The notes under the pieces are model-generated. The model was given only the letters and a program-made list of their open reading frames with translations. It was not told the origin of the DNA and did no database searches. From Myxococcus xanthus (lineage in GTDB: Bacteria > Myxococcota > Myxococcia > Myxococcales > Myxococcaceae): a stretch of 64,000 bases of DNA. The DNA lies in assembly GCF_006402735.1 (NCBI RefSeq), contig NZ_CP017174.1, positions 2,173,001 through 2,237,000 on the forward strand. Direction: 5' to 3'. Numbering within the stretch: the stretch's first letter is position 1; each line of letters begins with the position of its first letter. The position numbers and the translations under genes were made by a program. Of the stretch, positions 1-8,652 are shown in pieces.

Positions 1-888
1 ATGTCCACATGAATAGCAAAAGCCACCCCCGCACTGGCCAATCAGACAGGAATTAGCCCTGAATCTGCAGCAGGGAAGATGAGGAAAGCCACAGGCCTCA
101 CAGATGCGCTTTGGATTGCAAACCGAGTAGATACAAGTGCCATCGGACAAGCACGGTTGGTTCACTCTTCCTGCCGGGACACAGGTTGCACCGGTTGCAG
201 GGTGAGGAGCGGACTCTCCTCTGCATCGTGGATAGTTTTCGCAAACACGTTGCCCCACCTCGCCGCACGCGACACATGTGCCGTTGGGGTCCTCCACCAA
301 CTTGTCGGCGCACGCGCGCCCACGGGGGCAGCCAGGTTGCCCTTCCAGCCCACAGGCACGACACGTCCCTCGCTCGAAGTGAGAATCTGGCGTGAAATCA
401 CAATAGAGCGAAGGAGAGAGACAACTGGCTTGAGCGATCCCTGGCTGCGGTCCGCAACAAGCGTCTTCGGCACGAAGCCCGCAATTTGCCTGACAGCGCC
501 TGGTTTCAGGAACGCATGCCGAGTCGGCACACATTTCGCGCACCATGGGACCAGTCGGGACATAGACTTTTCCATCACTCGTCCATCGAGGTGCACGGGT
601 TTCGGGCCCATCGCAACACACCTGGCCTGCAGCTCCACAGGGCGCCTGGCACGTTTCGCTTACCAAATCACAACCGAGCCCGGATTTGCAATTAACGAGT
701 TGCTCCGACGAGGCTGAACCCGAGAGTGCTCCCCTTGGACGGCAACACCTCTCTCCCGGGCCTCCACAGCGAGACAGCAAGTCCGGGCCATTGAAGCGTC
801 GAAGCACATCAGGTTGGGCCGATGCTGACATTGAAAGGAACCACGCAACGATAGCAGCAAGCGAATACACTCGAGAGAAGAGAACCAT
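1..888 (-). CDS. Cysteine-rich secreted protein, partial (C-terminus off the window)
   Basis: Translating the minus strand from ATG at 888 gives 296 codons with no stop to base 1, so the 3' end lies outside the window. AGGAG sits five bases before the ATG. Residues 1 to about 27 form a signal peptide (VLFSRVYSLAAIVAWFLSMS, then ASA). After it I count 37 cysteines in roughly 270 residues, in recurring units such as CGGPGERCC, CGAAGQVCC, CGLEGQPGC and CGEVGQRVC, spaced about 40-60 residues apart. This C-G-x2-G-x-x-C(C) pattern recurs in secreted myxobacterial Cys-rich proteins; the pairing implies disulfide-linked repeats on an extracellular protein. The function is unknown. Overlapping plus-strand frames lack any such pattern and are shadows. 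Confidence 0.8.
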   Translation of the reverse strand, partial: MVLFSRVYSLAAIVAWFLSMSASAQPDVLRRFNGPDLLSRCGGPGERCCRPRGALSGSASSEQLVNCKSGLGCDLVSETCQAPCGAAGQVCCDGPETRAPRWTSDGKVYVPTGPMVREMCADSACVPETRRCQANCGLRAEDACCGPQPGIAQASCLSPSLYCDFTPDSHFERGTCRACGLEGQPGCPRGRACADKLVEDPNGTCVACGEVGQRVCENYPRCRGESAPHPATGATCVPAGRVNQPCLSDGTCIYSVCNPKRICEACGFPHLPCCRFRANSCLIGQCGGGFCYSCGH

Positions 889-1152
889 AGAGGCTCCTGT
901 GCGCCGCAGCGGCAGCAGCCAACTTCCTATATCCACATGTGCGGTAGTGAGGGCATCAGCCGAGAACAGGTCTTCGTTCAACCGAGGGAAACCTAGCGTG
1001 GGCGGCAACCACCATTATCGTTGGCGACAGCAGGACTTTCACTGCGCTTGGTCGCATGGAGGCATCTGACTGATTCCCAGTCGACCCTTCCCTGTCACGA
1101 TGGAAAGTATCGAATAGTATCTGCGTGCTCTGGGGCTCGTTCTTACGGCGCT

Positions 1153-2363
1153 TCACCACATAGTTGAAGATGGGCCACACCACTGCGGCCACGCGGTCTT
1201 CTCTTTCGTGGCTGCCCTCCGCCCCGGTGAACTTCGCAAGCGGCTCCTCACGCTTGTCGGGTTAGGGGTTCCTTCGTACATCGCAAGCGCGGTACCGATC
1301 GTGACCTCCGATGCTCCCTCGTGAATCGCGCCGCCAAGACTGACCCACTGCGCGCCCTGCCAGCGATAGACCCACGCGAGGGCGGCGGTCGGGTCGTCTA
1401 CCGCATCTTGCGAGAAGGAGACCAGCGGGGCGCCGGACGCGTCCATCACGAATGAGAAGCTGCCGTATCGAAAGACTTCGCGTTCATTGATCTTGCCCCC
1501 ACCAAGTGGGCGCCACATCGTCCCGTCCCAGTGGCTGACGTGCAGGGCGGTACGGGAGCGCCCTCCCATCCCAACAGCCGTGATGTCCATCAACGCGACG
1601 TAGGCTGTTCCGGAGGAGGCCGCTCGGATTCTTGGCGCCCAATGGTTGTTGTCCTCGGCGTGGATGCGCAGCACTGGCGCGGAGGCGGTCCAGGTCGGAA
1701 CCACCCAGACGCTGGAGGTTTCAATGGGGCCCACGCGGTTTCCCGCCAGGTCCGTCAGCCCATTGTCCTGGGCGAGGAGATGATAGCGGGACGGAAGCTC
1801 CAACCTTGCCTGCGCCTGGAGCGTCAACGCGTGGCCATCCTCGGAGAGATGGGCGCTGTCCGCGGGGAGGCCGTCCCAGGCGAAGAGCCCCGGCCGTACG
1901 TTCGCGGGGTGGAGGGGCTCCGAGAAGCTCAGCGTCATTCGCAGGTCGCGGCCGGCCACGGCGCCGCCGTCTTCAGGCGTGCGGCTGACCAGCAACGGTG
2001 CGGTGCGGTCCACGATGACCGTGCGGGGGGCACTCGTGAAGGTCCGTCCCTCGGAGATGGCGCGCGCCTTCAGACGGTAGGAGCCTTCCGAGTGGCCCGT
2101 GCTGTCCCAGGTGAAAATGTGCGGTGCCGAATCCGTGGTGGCGACGACGGCGTCATCGACGAGCAGCTCGATGCGCTCGGCGTCCCCTTCGGAAACGCTC
2201 ACGCGCACGCTGTGCTGGCTATTCGTGTAAAGGGGGGCCGAGGCGCCATCGACCGTGACGACCAGGTTCGCGCCCGGGGACTGGGGGGGAGCGGGTCAGG
2301 TGACTCTGAAGCCGGGCAGCCTGTTGACAGCGCAAGGAGCGCGAGCATCGGACGCAGTCGCAT
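1153..2363 (-). pseudogene. Frameshifted, 3'-degraded lipoprotein with Ig-like and beta-propeller-like segments
   Basis: A start at 2363 (ATG, GGAG seven bases upstream) encodes a lipoprotein signal with lipobox LALSTGC. The frame is lost at a run of seven C on the coding strand (2283-2289). One more C would join it to the long frame that follows, which has an Ig-like strand pattern (residues like ERIELLVDDAVVATT), then a SwmB/Big-type segment (PEDGGAVAG...LSFSEPLHP), then propeller-like repeats (LHVSHWDGTMWRPLGG; VYRWQGAQWVSLGG). After about 1260 the repeat pattern stops abruptly and low-complexity basic sequence follows to the stop at 1153, so the 3' end also seems lost. It was probably a surface lipoprotein; the C7 shift may be real, slippage-prone, or a sequencing error. 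Confidence 0.6.
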
Positions 2364-2437
2364 CGGGGGGCTCCAGGGGAAGTGGGGGCCGCTCCGGGGC
2401 GAGCGGTGTCGCTCTGGCGCGCGCGCCTGCTGGAAAT

Positions 2438-2974
2438 TCAAACGCCATCGCGCCACAGGTTGGGCCGGCTCGCGAACAGCTCCGTCATCCAGTCGATGAA
2501 GATGCGCGCCCCGGCGCCCAGCTGGCGCGCGGGCGGATAGACAAGGAAGAGGGGCCAGGGTTCGGGTCTCCAACCGTCCAACACCCACACCAGCTCGCCG
2601 GATGAGAGGTAGGGCTCCGATAACGCGGATGCGCGGATGCGTGGAGGCGCTGTCGCCAGCACACCCTCGGTACCCGCCGGAGGCACGGTGAGGGCACGGA
2701 GGAAGGCACGGAACTCCATGATGTTGGAAGCGTCGGCCTGTTGGCTGGCGAAGAAGGCGTCGAGGTAGAACTCCACGCCCGCCAGCTGCCGGTTGGAGGT
2801 GCCCTGAAACTGGAGCACCTGGTGGGAGAGGCCCGGCACCGCCAGGCGGTTCCAATTCACCTGGAGCTTCTCGGTGAGCTGCGTGGGGTTGAAGAGGCAC
2901 TCCATGGCCTCGCCGGTGAGGACATTCACGAGGAGGCAGCGAGGAGGACGGGCGAGGCCGGCAGCGATGGACAC
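2438..2974 (-). pseudogene. Chimeric remnant: CIS tube-type protein fused to a LysR C-terminus
   Basis: From GTG at 2974 the first about 112 residues match the N-terminal half of contractile-injection-system tube/LysM-type proteins (Afp7/Pvc7 class): a core [17 protein letters not shown], then [14 protein letters not shown] and VEFYLDAFF. At about 2639, in the same frame, the protein becomes the end of a LysR-type regulator: [11 protein letters not shown], then [13 protein letters not shown], then [13 protein letters not shown]. The two halves belong to unrelated families, so this is a deletion or recombination joint rather than a designed fusion. A 15-base gap separates its start from the stop of the upstream remnant at 2989, as in a CIS operon. 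Family calls rest on remembered motifs. Confidence 0.55.
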
Positions 2975-2988
2975 GTGGGGCCCGCCTT

Positions 2989-3221
2989 TCAGTACGCCGG
3001 CATGGGGGAGAAGCTGCGGGAGGCGGCGTCCCTCTCGGCGCGCGCCGTGGCCTGGGCAAGCACCTCTCCGTCCACCTGCACGCTGACGAGGACGGGCGCG
3101 CTGGGAGGCGAGGCCGGCTGCGAGGAGCGCACCTCGGGCTGGGGCAGCGAGGCCTGGAGGGCCGCCACCGCCGGCATGGACGAGGCCCCCAGGGGCCAGT
3201 CCACTGGCGAGGTGGGCGAGG
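2989..3221 (-). pseudogene. C-terminal remnant of a CIS/phage tail-type gene cut by the IS21 element
   Basis: The minus frame entering from the IS left end at 3221 runs about 77 codons to a stop at 2989. It has a Pro/Ser-rich linker followed by [20 protein letters not shown] and a terminal RSFSPMPAY. This charged tail resembles the C-terminus of phage-tail or CIS tape-measure-like proteins, and it lies directly upstream of the tube-type remnant at 2974, which supports a former CIS operon. The 5' part is missing because the IS begins at 3222. The assignment is tentative. Confidence 0.4.
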
Positions 3222-3317
3222 TGTCGTAGCTCGGCGTAACAGGTCCTCCGGAGTTCGGCGAACCCGGTCGGGGTGAGTTCGGCCAAACCGGTCCGCACCG
3301 GTTCGGCCAAACCGGTC
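3222..3317 (+). repeat. IS21 left end: terminal repeat and four 24-bp-phased transposase sites
   Basis: Units at 3229-3245, 3253-3269, 3277-3293 and 3301-3317 share a core like GTTCGGCCAAACCGGTC. The last two are identical, the first two diverge. The exact 24-bp phase would put the sites at near-regular positions along the helix. Confidence 0.8.
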
Positions 3318-3372
3318 CACTCGGGTGTCCCGCCGACAGGCCACGCTGCCCTCCCTGGGAAAGGGAAGTGGC

Positions 3373-4966
3373 GTGAGTAACCGGAGAGTGGAGATGGACC
3401 GGCTGCAGGAATTGGTGCGGTTGCACCGCCTGGGCACGCCTGCGCGGCAAGTGGCCCGGGTGCTGCGCATGGGTGTGGATGTGGAGCGCAGCTACCGGCG
3501 CGTGCTGGAGGCGGCGGGGCTGCTGCAGGGCGACGTGCAGGTGCTACCCGAGCTCGAAGGTACTCAAGGCCGCGGTGCTGGCGGCGCGACCCGCAGCCCC
3601 GCCAGCGCCCCAGCAGACGTCCAGCCTGGAGGCGCACCGCGCGCAGGTGGAAGCGTGGGTGGCCAAGGGCCTGCAGCCGCAGGCCATCTTCACCCGGCTG
3701 CAGATGGAGGCAGGGGTGCCGGTAGGCAGCCTCTCGGCCGTCAAACGCCTGGTGGGTAGCGTGCGTCGGGCCCAGGGCGTGAGTGAAGAGGACGTCGCCA
3801 TCCCGGTGGAGACGGCCCCGGGTGAGGTGGCGCAGGTGGACTTCGGCGAGGTGGGCCGGCTGTACGACGCGGACGCGGGGGTGCTCCGGCGCGCCTGGGT
3901 GTTCGTCATGGTGCCCGGCTACAGCCGCCACCTCTTCGCCACGCTGGTGTTCGACCAGCGCGTGGAGACGTGGCTGCGCTGTCACGAGGCCGCCTTCGCG
4001 TACTTCGGCGGCGTGCCCCATTGCATCGTGCCCGACAACCTCAAGGCGGCGGTGGTGCGCACGGCCTTTGGGGTGGACGGGGAAAGAGCCCTGCAGCGCA
4101 GCTATCGCGCGCTGGCGCGTCACTACGGCTTCATCGTCGACCCGGCCCCACCCCGTGCCCCTGAAAAGAAGGGCAAGGTGGAGGCAGGCGTGCGCTACGT
4201 GAAGGGCAACTTCTTCGCCGGGCGGGCCGGAGAGGACGCGCGCGAGTGCGAGGCCGCCCTGCAGCGCTGGCTGCGGGACGTGGCGTCGGTGCGCGTGCAC
4301 GGCACGACGGGGCGTCAGCCGCGCCTCCTCTTCCAGGAGGCAGAGGCCTCGGCGCTGCGTGCGCTGCCGGCAGCCGCGTGGGCGCCCGAGGTGTGGCACG
4401 AGGCCCGCGTGCACCGCGATGCCCACGTCATGTACGGCCGACGGCTGTACTCGGTGCCTTGGCGTCTCATCGGCCAGCCCGTCTGGCTATGCGTCACGGC
4501 CCACGACGTGCGCGTGTACGCCCAGGACGAGCGCGTGGCCACCCACCCCCTGCGCGGCGAGGGCCACCGCAGTACCGTGGAAACCCACCTGCCCGAGGCG
4601 CGCGCAGCCCTGCGCCACCGCAGCCGCAGCCACTGGGAGACGCGGGCGGCCCGGCTGGGCCCCCACACCGAGGCGTACGTGCGCGCCGTCTTCGACGCGG
4701 ATGACGTCCTCAGCCAGCTGCGCTGCGTGCAGGCCATGGTGGTGCACCTGGAGGGCTTTCCGCGCGAGCGAGCCGAGGCCGCGTGCCGCCGGGCGCTGCA
4801 CTTCGGCAACCTGCGCTACCAGGGCCTCAAGGACATCCTGCGCCGCGGCCTGGACTTGCAGCCGTTACCCCAGGACGGGCACCTGGCCCTCGCCACGCCC
4901 GCCGCCACTGCTACGCCGCCGGCTCCCCGCTACGCGCGCGACGTGCGCACGCTGCTGCTGCGCTAG
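3373..4966 (+). CDS. istA: IS21 transposase IstA, with an apparent frameshift near 3556
   Basis: IstA carries out strand transfer with the IstB ATPase. From GTG at 3373 (AAGGGA upstream) the N-terminal helix-turn-helix segment reads [20 protein letters not shown] and a second helix pair. At about 3555-3562 the frame must change by one base (one extra G in the GAAGGTACTC stretch) to continue as [17 protein letters not shown]. The long part has an integrase core: [11 protein letters not shown] with the first Asp, DNLKAAVVR with the second Asp, and [18 protein letters not shown] with the Glu. A C-terminal beta-barrel region with [16 protein letters not shown] follows. The single-base shift near the 5' end would inactivate IstA unless it is a sequencing error. 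Confidence 0.8.
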
Positions 4967-5021
4967 CGCTGCCCCCTCGCTGTCCCCGCAGTCCCACCCC
5001 GCTCAAGGAGTGTCCCCCCGC

Positions 5022-5804
5022 ATGAGTACCTATGACGAGCTCGTCCCCGTGTTGAAGAAGCTGCGCCTGTCCGGGCTGCTGCAGTCCCTCGAGGTGCGCT
5101 GCCGCGAGGCGGCCGACGCCAACTTGTCGCTGACGGAATTCCTCTACCGACTGCTGGCCGACGAGGTGGAGCGGCGCGACGGCAAGCAGTTGGACGTGCG
5201 CATGCGCCGTGCCGCCTTCGAACGACCCAGCACATTGGAGGACTTCGACTTCTCCTTCAACACCTCCGTCCCGCGTACCAAGGTGCTGGAGCTGGGCACC
5301 TGCACCTTTGTCGAGCGGCACGAGAACGTGCTGGTAGTGGGCCCGGCGGGCGTCGGCAAGAGTCACCTCGCCCAGGCGCTGGGCCAGCGAGCCTGTCGCG
5401 CCGGCCACGCCGTCCTCTACGTGAGCGCCCACGACCTGCTCACGCAGCTGCGCGCCTCACGCGCCGACAACAGCTACGAGCGTCGCCTCCTGCGCTTCAC
5501 CACGCCAGCCCTGCTCATCGTCGACGACCTGGGACTGCGGCCCCTCACGGGAGAGGAGGGCATCGACTTGTACGAGATTGTCCGCCGTCGCTACGAGCGT
5601 GCGGCCACTTGCATCACTTCCAATCGCGCCCTGGAGGAGTGGCCGCCGCTGTTTGGTGACGCACTGCTGGCCAGCGCCGCCATGGACCGGCTGCTGCACC
5701 ACTCCCATGTCCTCACCATCGAGGGTGACAGCTACCGCAACCCACCGCTCGCCAAGCGCACCCGCGCACCGCGCGCGGCCCAGGTCGAGACTGCCGCACG
5801 CTGA
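5022..5804 (+). CDS. istB: IS21 helper ATPase IstB
   Basis: A DnaC-like AAA+ protein of 260 residues that assembles on target DNA and stimulates IstA. It shows an N-terminal helical region (MSTYDELVPVLKKLRLSG), Walker A GPAGVGKSHLAQAL, Walker B LLIVDDLG, an Asn/Arg sensor (TSNRALEEW) and the C-terminal HHSHVLTIEGDSYR motif typical of IstB. The start is ATG 5022 with AAGGAG eleven bases upstream. It lies 55 bp after istA and is intact, unlike istA. Its stop codon sits inside a 13-base sequence repeated at the element's right boundary. Confidence 0.92.
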   Translation: MSTYDELVPVLKKLRLSGLLQSLEVRCREAADANLSLTEFLYRLLADEVERRDGKQLDVRMRRAAFERPSTLEDFDFSFNTSVPRTKVLELGTCTFVERHENVLVVGPAGVGKSHLAQALGQRACRAGHAVLYVSAHDLLTQLRASRADNSYERRLLRFTTPALLIVDDLGLRPLTGEEGIDLYEIVRRRYERAATCITSNRALEEWPPLFGDALLASAAMDRLLHHSHVLTIEGDSYRNPPLAKRTRAPRAAQVETAAR

Positions 5805-5825
5805 CACCTGGCGGAGCCCCCGCCG

Positions 5826-5935
5826 GACCGGTTTGGCCGAACCCGCGCGACCCACGCCGTCGCGCTTCCCGGGCACCTCACGTCCGGACCTCATTGGCCG
5901 GACCGAACAGCGACCTGATTAGCCGAGCCTTGACA
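5826..5935 (-). repeat. IS21 right end: terminal repeat and three inverted transposase sites
   Basis: Inverted relatives of the left-end units lie at 5826-5842 (GACCGGTTTGGCCGAAC), 5887-5903 and 5912-5928. The outermost ends with TTGACA, the inverted TGTCAA terminus. Spacing (61 and 25 bp) is less regular than at the left end. Confidence 0.75.
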
Positions 5936-7274
5936 CCTGGCGGTGGGGACGGGGCACGGGGCGTACTCGCTGGCGCAAGGCAAGTACGAGCAGGCCACGC
6001 GCGAGCTGGCGCCGGCCGCGCTGGCGGTGGCGGTGTACGCCGGGGGCAAGGGCGCTCGGGCCCTGGTGGAGTCGCGCGGCGGGCTGCGGCGCCTCCAGAT
6101 GCCGGCGCTCGACGTGGCCGGCATGAAGGCGCTGATGGCGCGCCTGGAGGAGCAGCTCGGCATCGCCGCCGCGCGCGACTTGTTGCGCTACCTCCAGGCG
6201 AGCCGCGAGGGCGCGCTGGTGGCCGCCGAGTGGGGCGAGGCGGGCCTGCTGGCGCTGTACGAGGCGCGCGGAAACCCCGCGAAGGCGCAGGCGGTGCTGA
6301 TGGAGGCGGCGAGCCGCGAGTCCGCTAAGCCCGTGGCCTCAAGGGGCTCGGCGGGGAAGCGGTCCGACAACCTGGACCTCTTCGAGAGGGAAGCCGAGGT
6401 GTCCGCCGCGGAGTCGCAGGCGGCGAGCCGCGAGTCCTCTAAGGCTGCAACGACGAGGGAAGGGGTGAATCGCGAGCCCGCCCGCTCTTCGGCAAGAAGG
6501 CTGCAATTCGACAACCTGGACCTCTTCGCCCAGGACGCCAAAGTAGGTGCTGCGGAGGCCGCGAAGGCGAAGCTGTTCCTGGCGGAGTTGGAGTCCTCGG
6601 GGCCCCGTCTCCCGAAGGACGTGAAGCTGCTGAAGGAGATGGCGCCCAAGCTGAACGAGCCACCTCCGGGAGTCGAGAAGGGGGCGCCGCTTTGGCAGGA
6701 GTACGTCGCCTACCGCAAGAGGCGGCTGAAGGAGATTCAGGATGGCGAGGCTGTCAAGGGCCCCCTGAAGTGGGAGGGCTACGGGGGGATGCGCGCCTAC
6801 TATGCTCGGGGCATGGCCTTCGAGCGGACCATGGTCGCCATCCTGAAGGCGGACGCTGCGTTGCCCCGCGCGCAGCGGCGCTGGCTCGGTGACTTCGAAC
6901 AGCCGCGCATTGAGACGCACGTGGGCGTGTCGAAGGTAGACTTCCGGTACGCCGACGTCCTCGTCATCGAGGCGCGCCCCCCTCCAGGGCAGCCACCTCG
7001 GGTGGAGACGTTCAGCTTCAAGAGCCGAAATCTCGCTGTTCTGGACGAGGATACGCTGCCTGTGCAGTTGAACACGGACGCTAGTAACGCGATGAAGTAC
7101 TACGGTGGAACGCTGAAGATTCTTCGGGACGGTATGCGACAGCAGGCGGATGTTCGGCGGGTGCGCCTTGTCTATGAGGGCGGGGAGCTACTGCCCCCAA
7201 AACGAGTAGTGCTGAACAACGCGGTGGACGCGACGCAGAGCAACGTCAAGGGTGTGGAGGTGCTGTTCCAATGA
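5936..7274 (+). pseudogene. 5'-truncated polymorphic toxin-like protein, nuclease-like C-terminal module
   Basis: The frame enters directly from the IS21 right end, so the N-terminus (expected to hold a secretion or lipoprotein region) is gone; the first possible start is GTG 5943, without a good ribosome site. It reads YSLAQGKYEQATRELAP, an Ala-rich helical region, then a linker in which SDNLDLFEREAEVSAAES recurs as FDNLDLFAQDAKVGAAEA. The C-terminal about 200 residues contain RWLGDFEQPRIETHVG, KVDFRYADVLVIEA and VETFSFKSRN, a layout that could fit a PD-(D/E)xK-type nuclease with Asp, Glu and Lys. This resembles C-terminal modules of myxobacterial polymorphic toxins (Sit-like outer-membrane-exchange toxins are one possibility). 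Its stop overlaps the next gene (ATGA), as in toxin-immunity pairs. Activity is inference. Confidence 0.6.
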
Positions 7275-8605
7275 AAGTGCTGACTCTGCGTGACCTGAGC
7301 AAGGTGGATAGCCTGCGCTTCACCTTTGCTGGAGCCTACGAGCCGAGGAATGGGCTGGAGCGCGAAGTGGAGCCCTTCCTTGATGCCCTCGAAGAATGCG
7401 CCGACGGGTGGATGCCGAACCTCGTCAAGACGGGCCGGAAGCGGAAATACTCCCGAGAGGCTGTGAGGCAAGCGCTGGAGGAGCGGCGCAATGAGTACGG
7501 AACGATCATCGGGCTTTTCCGTTCGGAGAACCCCAGTGTGTCGTTAGTGCTTAATCTCGGGCCGGTGGGCGAACAGTCCAAATTGAGGGTTAGCCTCAGT
7601 GCGCAGCCACTCTCCTTCTTTGACAAGGTGGAGACATGTGGCGGCTTTGTGGCAGCGGCCCGTGCTTGGGCTTCCCGGTACCCCTCGGAGTACGCCGCAG
7701 CGCACAGCCTAGCCGACCTGGAACTTGCGGATTCTCCCGCCTTCGGTCGTGACGATGCGACATGGAAGAGGGACGGGTTCGACAAGATTTATGAGCTGTT
7801 CTGGTTGAACATCTTCGGCCCAAAGCTGGTGGAGTCTGTAGGCCGAGAGCGGATGCTGACGACGCCTGCGCATCTTGTGGAGGAACTTCCCAATGGTTCC
7901 GTCCTCCTGGTGTTGCGGCCTACTGCCGCCGACTTCGACAGTGAGGAGGCGCGTGTCGCGCAGGCTCGCGCCCATGTCCACCTCCGGCCGGACCTCGACT
8001 TCGACACAGTGCTGAGCGCGCTGAGGGAGCGCAGTGCTGCATTCGTTCCCGTCGAACCGCGCTTCCACCCGGACGTGGCGCCGTTCCTCATGAGGATGCC
8101 GGACGAGTTCGCCATCAGCGAGCGACAAAGGAAGATTGCCGAGCTCAACGCCTTCCGCCCTCCTGTGCCAGAGGAGTGGCTCCCGGTCGCCCATCCCTCG
8201 GACGTGGCGAATCCGGATCGCGTCCTCGAGTCCTACGGAGACTTGTCCGAAGGTCTCGTGGCTGTGCTTCATACGGATGTGCCCTCCATCATGGAGGAGA
8301 CGCCTGAGTCTCTGACGGACCTCGACTTCCACTTCTGGAAGACGCACTTCCCCGAGCGCTACACGCGCGACGTCCTCGACGGACACACCATACCGGCGTT
8401 AGGCGCCTACCTGGGGGACGTGCTGGTGCGGCGGTTGGGAGGGACGTGGGTGTTGCGGCAGAAGATGGAAGAGTCCCAGGTGCGCGTGGGCAAGCGCGTC
8501 TGGCTGCCCTTCCTCCGGGCCCGCCGGTACATGCAGTCCCGCCAGTCGCTGCTGGACTACTCGCTCACGCAGTTCTTCCATGAGGTGGAGCGGTACCGGT
8601 CCTGA
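7271..8605 (+). CDS. Putative immunity protein paired with the truncated toxin
   Basis: 444 residues from ATG 7271, overlapping the toxin-like gene by four bases (ATGA), so translation is probably coupled. There is no signal peptide or membrane segment, fitting a cytoplasmic antidote. An N-terminal alpha/beta part (VDSLRFTFAGAYEPRNG) is followed by FDKIYELFWLNIFGPKLVE, a linker, and a Trp/Arg-rich C-terminal part (LTDLDFHFWKTHFPERYTRD, GGTWVLRQKMEESQVRVGKR, SLTQFFHEVERYR). That C-terminal part recurs twice downstream as broken copies. I cannot name the family with certainty; an Imm52-like protein is possible. The gene is intact although its toxin has lost its 5' end. Confidence 0.6.
   Translation: MKVLTLRDLSKVDSLRFTFAGAYEPRNGLEREVEPFLDALEECADGWMPNLVKTGRKRKYSREAVRQALEERRNEYGTIIGLFRSENPSVSLVLNLGPVGEQSKLRVSLSAQPLSFFDKVETCGGFVAAARAWASRYPSEYAAAHSLADLELADSPAFGRDDATWKRDGFDKIYELFWLNIFGPKLVESVGRERMLTTPAHLVEELPNGSVLLVLRPTAADFDSEEARVAQARAHVHLRPDLDFDTVLSALRERSAAFVPVEPRFHPDVAPFLMRMPDEFAISERQRKIAELNAFRPPVPEEWLPVAHPSDVANPDRVLESYGDLSEGLVAVLHTDVPSIMEETPESLTDLDFHFWKTHFPERYTRDVLDGHTIPALGAYLGDVLVRRLGGTWVLRQKMEESQVRVGKRVWLPFLRARRYMQSRQSLLDYSLTQFFHEVERYRS
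8235..8605 (+). repeat. Immunity-tail repeat, copy 1 (inside the intact gene)
   Basis: The segment encoding from SYGDLSEGLVAVLHT to the C-terminus is repeated, in whole or part, at 10858-11072 and 12768-13150. Conserved protein blocks are LGD(V/I)L, RRL(G/S)GTWVLRQK and RVGKRVWLPFLRARRYMQS. DNA identity is visibly high over the last about 190 bases. Confidence 0.8.
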
Positions 8606-8624
8606 CTTGGTGCCAATGCTCCTC

Positions 8625-8652
8625 GCGCGCCAGGCGGCAGTGGCTGGCGCGC
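8625..8652 (+). terminator. GC-rich hairpin after the immunity gene
   Basis: GCGCGCCAG and CTGGCGCGC form a perfect 9-bp stem around a 10-base loop, 19 bases after the stop. No T run follows, so it may end transcription weakly or protect the 3' end. The same hairpin, with a partly different loop, follows tail copy 3 at 13169-13196. Confidence 0.5.

Larger units (their letters stand above)
3222..5935 (+). mobile_element. IS21-family insertion sequence (istA-istB)
   Basis: Both ends begin TGTC and match at about 18 of 24 positions when one is inverted: TGTCGTAGCTCGGC at 3222 and the complement TGTCAAGGCTCGGC ending at 5935. Inside are an istA-type integrase and an istB-type ATPase in the usual order. 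The left end carries four related 17-mers starting at 3229, 3253, 3277 and 3301, exactly 24 bp apart. The right end carries three inverted relatives (5826, 5887, 5912). Such repeated subterminal transposase sites are typical of IS21 elements. No short target duplication is visible: the left flank is a minus-strand tail-like gene and the right flank a plus-strand toxin-like gene, so the insertion has been rearranged. Confidence 0.85.

Noticed and set aside
79-717. Plus-strand open frame of 212 codons
   Set aside because: The minus strand encodes a signal peptide and a regular Cys-repeat protein over the same bases; this frame has no domain pattern.
956-1192. Minus-strand 78-codon frame
   Set aside because: No ribosome site, no recognisable motif, and it overlaps the degraded end of the lipoprotein gene.
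1531-2499. Plus-strand 322-codon frame
   Set aside because: It is antisense to the lipoprotein gene and shows only GC-driven residue bias.
3210-3232. Target-site duplication for the IS21
   Set aside because: The bases before 3222 and after 5935 do not match over 4-8 bp.
2438-4426. A single 662-residue minus-strand protein
   Set aside because: Only the part after 2974 has family motifs; the N-terminal two thirds is antisense to istA.
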